Assembly (NCBI GenBank): GCA_963277665.1
Contig: OY728130.1
Location: forward strand, 1,366,840,393 to 1,366,904,392
Source: Viscum album
Lineage: Eukaryota; Streptophyta; Magnoliopsida; Santalales; Viscaceae
Length of the DNA: 64,000 nucleotides
Direction of reading: 5' to 3'
Below the pieces are notes generated by a model. That model was not told the origin of the DNA, ran no database searches, and saw only the letters and a program-made list of their open reading frames with translations. Each line of letters starts with the position of its first letter. Position 1 is the stretch's first letter. Positions 14,185 through 22,142 of the stretch are shown in pieces. A program made the translations under genes and the position numbers.

Positions 14185-14351
14185 CCACCTTCATTTCCCT
14201 CTTCCTCCCACACCTCTCAAGCCTCGAGATTTACCTATGTTTATCCAAATACTACTCCCAAGTATATTCTCCACTTCCTAGAGTTGTTGGTCTCACCAAA
14301 AGGCCAAAACCCAAGGCCTTAAGAAGGATCTCAAGGAGAAGAGATCAAGAG

Positions 14352-15988
14352 GTAAACATCCTCTTTTATTTTCTTTATTTTCTTTCATTTTATGTTATTA
14401 TTTTTTATTCCCTTTGGATTATGTTGGGATATTTCATTCCATATTAATATTACTGCCCATATTATGTAATAATGATAATAAACCCCTTTTCTCTCATCAA
14501 AATATTTTATGAAATTTTAAGCGACGTCGTTAGGCTGCCGAAATTTCATAAGGGATTTCTCAACTCTTCTTTTATTTTGAGTTATTTTCTTTTCTTCTTA
14601 TTTCATCACCTTCTCTTATCCAAGAGGCATTAAATATCCAGAATCTTGTATATTCTATATGTTCTCATGTTCATGTAAAATTAATCATCAATCTTCTTCT
14701 CCTCTCCCACTTATTCAAGGAATAAAAACATTGTCCGTGATGTATCGAATTACCGACTTCATGGATGATGTGATTTCAATTTATTTTTCTTCCTTAAAGA
14801 CTGGTAATGAAACCATTTTTATGGTTTAACCAGATTATAATTTATGTATTATAACTTATATAAGGTTCTGGAATCTTTTTTCACACATTTTATTAATTTA
14901 TGATACAAAATAATATCTTTATGATCGAAGAATCGCCAAAATAACCTAAACAAATATCAATAATGTTTTAACTCATGAATCATCACCATGTCAGAATTAA
15001 AAATGATAAATGGTATAATTTATGGTACTATAAATATTTAAATACAATTCCATTAGAATTTTGTAGTTTCAATTCCAATTGACAAAAACAACCATCATGA
15101 ACCAATCATAGAAATCATGTAAAGAACTCACCAAAACAGTGCAAAGAACAAAATACTTACAATTAAAGGGTGAAATGATGTAATGAAATGATAATATAAG
15201 GTATTATAAAGATGTATATGTTTCTTTAAGATATTAATAACACTATTTTAACCATTATACAGAAGTTTTAAACAAGTTGGAAGTAAGACAACCCTGAGGT
15301 AAGTGAATTCTTAACCTGATTTCCATTCTTTGGGTTAACCTTCTACTTCATTTTTTATGTTGTATTAAAATTGTTTGTGTGATTAAAATTGTTTATATTA
15401 TGATTATTTATGTTTATTAATATTGTATATACATATTTAATCCACTATATTAAGTCTCACTTCAATTAAATGATTTATTTAAGGGGCTTTTCTTTTAAAA
15501 TCAACTTTTAAAATTCTGTTTTACAAAATTCAAAAGAAATGATTTTATGAAATTATTATTATTGTATGATTATGTTGTGGTTCTTGAGAATTGTTTATGA
15601 TGAAGTTTGGGACCTATATATCCCTCCAATTTATTGGTTATGTGTAAGTTGGAGGTCGGTCGTATGGTTACTCCATGTTTAACTGCAATGGTTACACAAA
15701 TTATAAGGTAGCCATGAGGGTTACAAATTATAAGGTAGTCGTGAGGGTTACAATATTATGTAAGTAATTCCACAAGATAAATTTATGGTTATATTTATGT
15801 TCTTATGTTTTGTTTGGATCTTGTGTAAATCTCATGTTTCACAAATTATGTATATATGGGTGACAAGCATGTCTTTTGAAAACGATTTCATACGTTACAA
15901 GTGTTCATGGACTAATGTGTTCTTTCCTTATTTTTATATCCCTTACTAAGATTTTGTGGTCATACCCAGTTTTAAATTATTTTCATAG
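14352..15988 (+). other. Candidate intron inside element A 5' LTR
   Basis: Donor GAG|GTAAACATCC lies about 170 nt after the TATA box. Acceptor TTTTCATAG|GTTATAAGG lies 268 bp before the LTR end. The donor is retained in the 3' LTR (GT at 53481), but the acceptor is changed there (ATAGG to ATAAG at 55097-55102). Splicing is inferred only from sequence. Confidence 0.35.
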
Positions 15989-16258
15989 GTTATAAGGATG
16001 AGTAATACGAATAAGGAATCCAAGTTAAATGTTTTAAGAATTTTCAAAGAAATCATGTTTCATTTCAAAAGTTTTATATTTTGGAAGAAATGAATATTGT
16101 TTTTATGGTATCCACCCTGTAATAATGTGTAATGTTATAAATGTTTTATGTCTCAAATATCTAAATCTATAAAATTTTAAATATTATCAATGTTAAAGTA
16201 AGTTATTTCTTTACTAAATACAGGATTATGTAATTTAATAAGGCTGGTTCCTTATAGT

Positions 16259-16270
16259 TGGTATCAGATG
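16259..16270 (+). other. Element A primer-binding site (initiator tRNA-Met)
   Basis: TGGTATCAGATG lies two bases after the LTR. It is complementary to the 3' end of plant initiator tRNA-Met (canonical TGGTATCAGAGC), with differences near its 3' end. Confidence 0.85.
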
Positions 16271-16599
16271 AAGGTTTAGATAACTTTATGGGTTAGGATG
16301 ATGTTAAAAGAATACCACAAATGATTTTTACTCCATGATTAATTTTAAATTTTATATAATTTAAATATTACCATGTTTCTTCGTCTAAGATATGTTTGTT
16401 CAGAATGTTTGTCCGTAGAAGAAACATGGAAGCTGAAGTGGAAAGGCACTGACAGAACGAAATCCTTCCGAATATATAGCCCATAATGGTAGGGATTGGA
16501 ATCGAGTAGTTTGTGATAGTAATGGCTTATATAACATAGGAAATAAATGGTGGTGGCATCCATGAAAGAGAACAACCATAGGTACCACAATGGAACCTG

Positions 16600-16954
16600 A
16601 AAATAGTGGAACATTTTATGAGACAACATCCTCCTGCTTTCAATGGTTCTTCTGACCCAATAGCAGATGAAGGATGGATTGAATCCATTGAAAATATATT
16701 CGATGTTATGGGATGTTCATATAATCAAAAGTTAAGTATTTACATTTATTTTTTTGAAGGTGAAGTTGATCAGTGGTGTTCAATGGTAAAGAATATTAGG
16801 GTTAGAGAGGATTTTGATGCCTTAGAGTGGGATGAATTTAAAAGTATTTTTCTTAAAAAATATTTTCCTAAGGTGGTGAGAATTAGGATGTAGAATAAAT
16901 TCCTTGAATTGAAGAAAAAGGAGGAGGATTCAGTGGCTTTGTATGAAGATAATT
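16600..16954 (+). pseudogene. Element A gag, N-terminal part
   Basis: The frame from 16606 encodes MRQHPPAFNGSSDP, then WIESIENIF...YFFEGEVDQW and DEFKSIFLKKYFP. This is the capsid (retrotrans_gag) fold of plant Ty3/gypsy elements. A TAG stop interrupts it at 16891-16893, and the frame continues through KFLELKKKEEDSVALYEDN. It is cut at 16954 by insertion of B; the same frame resumes at 27682. The upstream 16370-16600 looks like decayed 5' gag sequence with several stops. Confidence 0.85.
16950..16954 (+). repeat. Left target-site duplication of element B (TAATT)
   Basis: TAATT precedes the first TG of B. The identical pentamer follows B at 27682-27686. Both copies lie in A's gag frame. Confidence 0.95.
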
Positions 16955-17253
16955 TGTAAAGACCCGTAAAATTCAAGGGAAATTTTTTCTTAATTTTCTT
17001 TGGAATTTTACAAGAACGCGGTTTCTGACGGCACCTGATTCCGAGGCCCGGAGTGCCCGGAATCATTTTCCGAAGTTTGGCTCGGGTACGTTCAGTGAAC
17101 GAACGAGCGGGTTTTTCTAACTTTTGAACCGGTGCCCGTAATCAAATTCCAAGGGCACCGATGAACTCACAACGCCGATATTCGCTTAAGGAGACCTTTT
17201 CCAAGGTTGCGTTTATTGCATGTTGAGAGTTAGTTTTTGGGAGTTTAGAATAA

Positions 17254-17292
17254 GTTAAATAAAAATTGTGGAATAAAAATTTTTATTTTAAC
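17254..17292 (+). other. A/T-rich hairpin, element B 5' LTR
   Basis: AAATAAAAATT (17257-17267) pairs with AATTTTTATTT (17278-17288), with a loop rich in GTGGA. The equivalent in the 3' LTR is at 24561-24599. Element D has a different stem at the same place (GAATAAAATTTG with CAAATTTTATTC at 36077-36105), so pairing is kept while the sequence changes. Confidence 0.6.
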
Positions 17293-17325
17293 TTGTTGGT
17301 TATCTTCTCCCAAAGGGAGTTATAG

Positions 17326-17381
17326 GTGGGACCCACATCCACTTAACCTACCTTGGGAGGATTAAGTGTGGTGGGGCCCAC
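17326..17381 (+). promoter_or_regulatory. Pair of palindromic TCP class I-type motifs, element B 5' LTR
   Basis: GTGGGACCCAC (17326-17336) and GTGGGGCCCAC (17371-17381) each contain GGNCCCAC on both strands. That is the published class I TCP transcription-factor consensus. The same pair lies at 24633-24643/24678-24688 (B 3' LTR), 36145-36155/36191-36201 (D 5') and 42177-42187/42223-42233 (D 3'). Centre-to-centre spacing is 45-46 bp in all four. Binding is inferred. Confidence 0.5.
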
Positions 17382-18039
17382 ACGAAGCATAACTCTTCAC
17401 CTTTTTTTTAAACTCCCTTAAACTGCTCTTTTAATAACATGACAACTTTGTTAATTAATGGAGTTGAATTGTTTGAATTTCAAACCTTTGAAATTCAAAT
17501 TGTTAATTGTGTGAATAAAATAAGACTTTAGCTTATTTTATTTGGGTTAGAATTCTCTAACCACCTTGAGAGAATTTGGAGCCTTCTCCTTCTTCTTAAA
17601 ACTTTGACGAAGAACGCGAAGAACATTCGGACATCGACGAAGAACGCCACGTTCTCGGGAACCATCTTCCACGACGTCATACCCGCGATACCAATGACGT
17701 CTTCTTCCGCGTCATCTCTTCCGCGACGATTTCCCGCGACGAAATCGTCGTCAATGAACTTCGAATCCTCGCTTCAGGACATCGACGTCCTTCTTCCGTG
17801 ATGCCGACCACCGCGACGCGTCTTCCGCGGGTCATTGACGATCATCGTTCTTGAAACCGAGGTAGGGGTTTGTTGTTGATTATTTATTTACTCTCGTCCT
17901 TGGTTCTAGCATGATAATCTTGTGGATAAATATTTAAGGGTTATCATCTAACGAGAGGGGGGTCGGACCGCACAAACACGGCCGAATTCCCTCTCCTTTG
18001 TTCTTGATTATTATTATTTTCTTGAGGATGAACGAGATG

Positions 18040-18061
18040 GCGTGGTGTCGTCGCACCACGC
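18040..18061 (+). other. GC-rich hairpin, element B 5' LTR
   Basis: GCGTGGTG (18040-18047), a six-base loop TCGTCG, then CACCACGC (18054-18061): a perfect 8-bp stem. The B 3' LTR copy is 25346-25367. D carries GCTCGGTG...CACCGTGC at 36816-36837 and GCACGGTT...CACCGTGT at 42848-42869. The two pairs T-A to C-G and G-C to A-T have changed on both arms between B and D. Confidence 0.6.
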
Positions 18062-18427
18062 GGGAATCACACGGCAAATATTGCGGGGCGCCGTCGCGCC
18101 GCGCCGTGGAAAGATTATCTTGAACGCGACGCCGTCGCGCCGCGTCGAAGGAAACCAAAGGCGCCGCAGTTGGAGCGGGGCCGCGGCGGAGGGGCGCGAT
18201 GCCATCGCATCGCACCAGACGACGAAGGCCGCGGCCGGTTCCGGGCCGCGGCGGAATGGGAAGACCGGCGGCCAGCCGGGCCGCCGGTGTCGGAAGCCGG
18301 AAAGGGGACCGGCCGGCCAGGACGGGCCGGTCGGAAAGGAGAAGAACCGGGGGAATTAATTCCCCCGGCTAGCCAAAACCGGCCCCCCATAATAGGGGGG
18401 CCGCGGTTACACCAAGGGGGGGCAGCG

Positions 18428-18459
<32 letters not shown>

Positions 18460-18503
18460 TTTTTTTTCAAAAGCAGGCCCCCACGTGGGGGGGGGGGGGG
18501 GGG
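18428..18503 (+). repeat. Poly-C (31) and poly-G (17) homopolymer runs in element B 5' LTR
   Basis: C runs from 18428 to 18458 and G from 18487 to 18503, separated by TTTTTTTT and the palindrome CCCCCACGTGGGGG. In the 3' LTR the corresponding runs are 7 C (25763-25769) and 11 G (25798-25808). The runs can pair with each other or form quadruplex-type structures. Length may also be affected by sequencing or assembly error. Confidence 0.8.
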
Positions 18504-18719
18504 TTGGACAAAGGCGCGACTTTCAGCCGCGCCGCCAGCAGAAAAGCGGGGGCTTTGCCCCCCGCGCGTGGCACCCGAGCGGCGCCCAGGCCGCGCCGCT
18601 GCCGGCCGGGCCGCACCACCGTGCCGGACCGCGCCGCCGCGCCGGGCCGCGCCGCCGGCCGGGCCGGGTCGGCCCGGACCCGGACCTCCCGTTTTCGAAT
18701 CGACTTCGGTCTTTTGGCC

Positions 18720-19216
18720 ATAACTTGAGATACAGACCTCCGTTTGTCGAACCGTTAGCGGCGATGCGATCCTTGGATCGAGACGGTCATTTCGGTGTAT
18801 CGCACTCAAGGTTTCGGAATACTTTGAGTTCGGCCGGGTTGGTTCGTACACGAAACCAACCGGGCCCTCGGAGTGGAAACACTCATATCTTGAGCTACGG
18901 ACGTCCGATTGTCGTGCCGTCAGCTTTGTTGTGTTCCTCTTAGTGAGACGGATCTTTTGGCATACTCCGCCCAAGGTTTGGACGCAGGTGGAGTACGTTC
19001 GGGTTGGTTTTGCCTTAAAAACCAACCGGGCCCCTCGGACGAAAAAGCCAATAACTCTCAGACCGGGCGTCCGATTGACGCGCCGTCTGTTGCGTTGAGT
19101 TCCTGTTAACGATACAGAACTTTTGGATACATCAACTCTGGAATGTGTGACAGTTGATGTATCAGCCTCTCGGCTCGCGGAGCGGACCCTCCCGAACGAG
19201 CTTGCTGTGTGCGGGA
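18720..19216 (+). repeat. Three 165/166-bp tandem modules, element B 5' LTR
   Basis: Modules start at 18720, 18885 and 19051 (spacing 165, 166), each with ATA-CTTGAG/CTCAG followed by a GGACGTCCGATTG-like word. Modules 1 and 2 end with a hairpin of GGTTGGTT and AACCAACC arms, then GGGCCC and a GGA-CGGAAA word. The B 3' LTR repeats the same spacing (26055, 26220, 26386). Modules are strongly diverged from each other but keep length exactly. Confidence 0.75.
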
Positions 19217-19718
19217 ACCCTAGTGCTGGCTTCGACTGTGACTGCTACTGTTACTGCTACTGCTACTGTGACTGCGACGACGACAGTACAGAGATCCTTA
19301 GTGGATTCGACGACGACGACTACAACACTCTGCGATCCTACGTGGATCAGTGCTACAGGTCCTGTGTGGGCCCGATCCTGTGTGGGTCCGATCCTGTGTG
19401 GGTCATTGCGCTCAGCGGTCCTGTGTGAACCAGCGCCTACAGGTCCTATGTGGGCCCGATCCTGTGTGGGTCTTTGCGGGAGTTAGTTACCTATCGATCC
19501 TTCGTGGGTCCGACGACTTAGATGGATCAGAGATCATCTTTATCGTCCTTCGAAGTAGTATACCTGTGTGAGCTGAATCCTGTTGCTTTCCTGTGTGGAT
19601 TGTGTTGTGTTATCCTGTGTGGATTTTTGTTTTTCTTTCCTGTGTAGAATACATATACTTTCCTGTGTGGAATGAGTTGTACTTGGGCTTGGAGGTTGGA
19701 GCGTATTGGAATTCATGA

Positions 19719-19748
19719 CTTAGGTATATGTATGGGCATATACCTAAG
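19719..19748 (+). other. 12-bp-stem hairpin, element B 5' LTR
   Basis: CTTAGGTATATG, loop TATGGG, then CATATACCTAAG: a perfect 12-bp stem. It is identical in the B 3' LTR (27053-27082). D has two adjacent versions in each LTR. Confidence 0.85.
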
Positions 19749-20350
19749 CAGTGTCGGTCGTTACTTCGTGTTTGTATCTTTCCTTTGTGGTTTATCCTTT
19801 GTGGATTTTGGGAGACCTTCGGGAGTCTCGGGGTCCCTACTGAGTAGCTTATACTCACCCCTGCACGGGATATTCCCGCACTACGTTGTGTTGGTTGCAG
19901 ACGACGGATAGCGTTGATCGTGGTTGAGGCTTGCAGAGCAGGACGGTACCTGGAGGAGGACCACTGGGCGGGACGTACACGGAGAGTACGGTGGGACCCG
20001 TGGAGCAGTGGAGCTATCTGTACCCACCCTTCAAGTGGTATTTCCAGTGGACAGCTCGGTGTAGCGGCTTTTACTTTACAGTTGCTGTTTTCCCTTTCGA
20101 GTTGTACTTTACTTTCAGTTTGGGTTTGTATACTGGCCCATTTACTTTTCCGCACTTTCAGTTGTACTCTGTTTTTACTTAGTGTTTACTTTTTCGCTTG
20201 CTTACTCTGTGGTGTTTGTTTACTTTTCAAAGGCAATGCCTTCCCTTTTTACTGGGAATTACGCCTTGGTGCTAGTCGCCAGCCCCTGGCCTATGGAAGG
20301 CGGGCTTGGGGTAGTCACGGCACGGGCCCCGAGGGCGGGTCGTGACAAAT

Positions 20351-20363
20351 TGGTATCAAAGGA
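20351..20363 (+). other. Element B primer-binding site (initiator tRNA-Met)
   Basis: TGGTATCAAAGGA lies three bases after the LTR end and resembles the tRNA-iMet complement TGGTATCAGAGC, with an A for G in the middle. D has TGGTATCAGATG at the same place. Confidence 0.85.
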
Positions 20364-20622
20364 GTTCGGTTCTACTGCGAACTCTGATCTTTTCTATGAG
20401 AATCAATAATGTTTAGTGTATTGAGTGTGGTTATCAGTCCAGGGAGTCCAGTGTTGGTGCGGCGGCCGACGTATCCGTACACCAGGACCCTGACAACTGA
20501 TTTCTGACTTAATGCACGAAAACATTGATTGCGTGTGTGTTTCAAAGTTTTCTTTGTGATTACTTTATATCAGCTCACCAGGTATACTGTTCTGACCGTG
20601 GCGCACCTGATTCCTTTTCAGG

Positions 20623-21786
20623 ATGACCCCACGACGGCAGCCAGCTAGGGTTCCGAGAGTCGAGCGTGATGACAGCCCACCGAGCGACGAGGCCTCGGTG
20701 CAGGGCCCTTTGTCAGTAGTGGCACTGGCGGTAGCTCTACCCGTCGAGCCACCGATGCTTCCAGCACCAGCCGCTGACGATGCACGTCGCCTCAGCGCAC
20801 TGCATGAATTTCAGCGCCAGCAACCACCCAGGTTTCGTGGGGAGACAGACCCCTAGGCAGCCGAGGACTGGCTGGAGGCATTGGTACGAGTTTTTAGGCT
20901 AGTGAGGACACTTGCAGATCTCATGGTGATCCTCGCTGCGAGCCTACTGCACGCAGCAGCGGGCCGATGGTGGAGCTTGATGCTCCAGGTGCACGATGAG
21001 GCATCTCTTCTATGGACGGACTTTGAGAGCCGCTTCCGCTCGGAGTTTGTCCCAGCCACCCTTCGTGCGGTGCGTATCCAGGAGCTTCTTCAGCTGCGGC
21101 AGGGCAGCATGACGGTCGCTCAGTACTTGGTGAGATTTACTGATCTCTCGCGCTACTCGACCGACATGGTACGAGACCCATTCTTCCAGGCCCAGACCTT
21201 CGAGCAGGGTTTGAGACACGACATCAGGGCATCGCTGATCTCCCTCAGCATACCGACTCAGACAGGAGTACTGGAGTGGGCCCTTTTGATCGAGAGCTTC
21301 CTTGCTGAGTCTACACCAGCGCAGAGACCCACCGCAGGGCGGCACGTGGCAGAGTCTTCTGCGGCAGGCAGTCGACGGATGACTCTGGGGTCCAAGCAGA
21401 CCAGACCTTCAGGCAGACGACCTCAGGACACTGGCTCAGCAGTGCGGGGCACACAACGCGGAGCCAGTCTTTCGAGAGGCAGGCAGTGCTACTCGTGCGG
21501 CGGGCAGGGCCACATGGCTCGTGACTGCCCGACCCGCCGTGCAGAGGAGCAGCAGACGGTTGAGGAACCACCTAGGCAGAGGCAGAGGTTCGACCGTGGC
21601 GGTCCGCAGGGAGCAGGCGGACGAAGCAGAGGAGCTGGCCGAGCAGCAGGTGGTGGGCGTCGCTTTGAGGCTCTACCACCACCACCACCAGGAGGTCCAC
21701 CCCAACCTCAGGGGAGAGCACAACTTCAGGCAGTTGAATCTTACGATCATGGAGCTCCGGAAGCAGGTGGACTAGTGCGGGACTAG
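20623..21786 (+). pseudogene. Element B gag (one internal stop)
   Basis: A single frame of 387 codons from MTPRRQPARV, about 275 bp after the PBS, broken only by a TAG at 20854-20856 (about residue 78). It encodes the nucleocapsid and capsid structural protein that packages element RNA. The capsid part (about residues 60-220) contains LHEFQRQQPPRFRGETD, WW (residues 110-111) and FESRFRSEFVP. The CCHC zinc knuckle CYSCGGQGHMARDC is near 21487-21528, followed by a basic, glycine- and arginine-rich tail. The related D element has Gln at the stop position, so CAG probably became TAG. Protease is not fused to it. Confidence 0.9.
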
Positions 21787-22142
21787 CTCCAGGCATAGAG
21801 TCCTTTGCCCATAATGCCTCTAGCTTCGTAGTTTGTGTTGCCTTGTGTCCTTGTACTTTGAGTTGAAGTATTAAATGACGCTTGCTTTGGTGACTTTTGA
21901 TTTCTTGTCTTTTGTTTGTTTTTACTAAGAGGTGCCGGTTAAAAACTGTTGACTTGACCCTCACTTGCGAGATTCTTACTGGAGGATACCCAGTGACCAC
22001 ACACTGATGCCGACAGTGTGACTCAACCCTTGGAGGCGAGAGTAACGGTTGGATCTCTTGGTAGCAGCGTCGAGGCCTTACGACGTCATCCATGCCATGA
22101 ATTAACTAATCATGACGGGATTGAATGTATTAGGCAAGGAAC
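21787..22142 (+). pseudogene. Element B gag-pol junction with protease remnant
   Basis: No continuous frame. The 3' half (from about 21950) aligns by eye to the D sequence at 40840-41060, where a protease-like GMDW block survives. Shared words include GAGGCGAGAGT, GGTGGCAGCGTCG-like and ATTAGGCAA. The protease active-site segment is absent. Confidence 0.6.

Larger units (their letters stand above)
13486..16256 (+). repeat. Element A 5' LTR
   Basis: 2771 bp. It starts TGTAACACCCCAAGG and ends CCTTATA, probably a decayed TACA-type end, directly before the PBS. Landmarks are TATAAATA at 14177-14184, a donor-like GAG|GTAAAC at 14352, a 27-28-bp GGTTACAAATTATAAGGTAG repeat at about 15680-15760, and an acceptor-like CATAG|GTTATAAGG with AG at 15987-15988. 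Short TGAATAGTAA words repeat at 13670-13730. A hand comparison of the first ~240 bases with the 3' LTR gives about 9% difference. Confidence 0.92.
17862..19900 (+). other. Candidate intron inside element B 5' LTR
   Basis: Donor ACCGAG|GTAGGGG and acceptor GTTGTGTTGGTTGCAG|ACGAC bound 2039 bp that contain the GC-rich core and the 165-bp modules. CTACTGAGTA and ATACTCACCCC lie about 40-60 nt before the acceptor; CTCAC fits a plant branch-point consensus. The same signals are at GT 25168/AG 27234 (B 3'), GT 36660/AG 38788 (D 5') and GT 42692/AG 44876 (D 3'). No transcript evidence is available. Confidence 0.35.
16955..20347 (+). repeat. Element B 5' LTR
   Basis: 3393 bp, starting TGTAAAGACCCG and ending GGGTCGTGACA. 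Landmarks in order: an A/T-rich hairpin (17254-17292); palindromic GTGGGACCCAC and GTGGGGCCCAC (17326 and 17371); a donor-like GAG|GTAGGGG (GT at 17862); a hairpin at 18040-18061; a very GC-rich core (18040-18700) with C31 and G17 runs; three 165/166-bp modules from 18720; CCTGTGTGGGTCC-type short repeats (19356-19480); a 12-bp-stem hairpin (19719-19748); an acceptor-like TTGGTTGCAG (AG at 19899-19900); and a palindrome AAGGCAATGCCTT at about 20229. Long open frames on both strands in the core result from its composition. Confidence 0.95.

Noticed and set aside
18170..18943. 257-codon open frame on + and 218-codon frame on - (18369-19025) in B's 5' LTR
   Set aside because: Both lie in the GC-rich LTR core and modules, overlap each other, are Ala/Gly/Pro/Arg-rich and are not preserved as open frames in the other LTR. 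Composition explains them.
19610..20155. 181-codon minus frame, repeated at 26944-27489
   Set aside because: It is conserved only because both copies are LTRs of B. It runs antisense through hairpin and acceptor signals, and D has no matching frame.
16955..20347. B's 5' LTR as a separate GC-rich foreign insertion or gene island
   Set aside because: It is bounded by the TG...CA ends, repeated as the 3' LTR, and the whole element is flanked by TAATT duplications.
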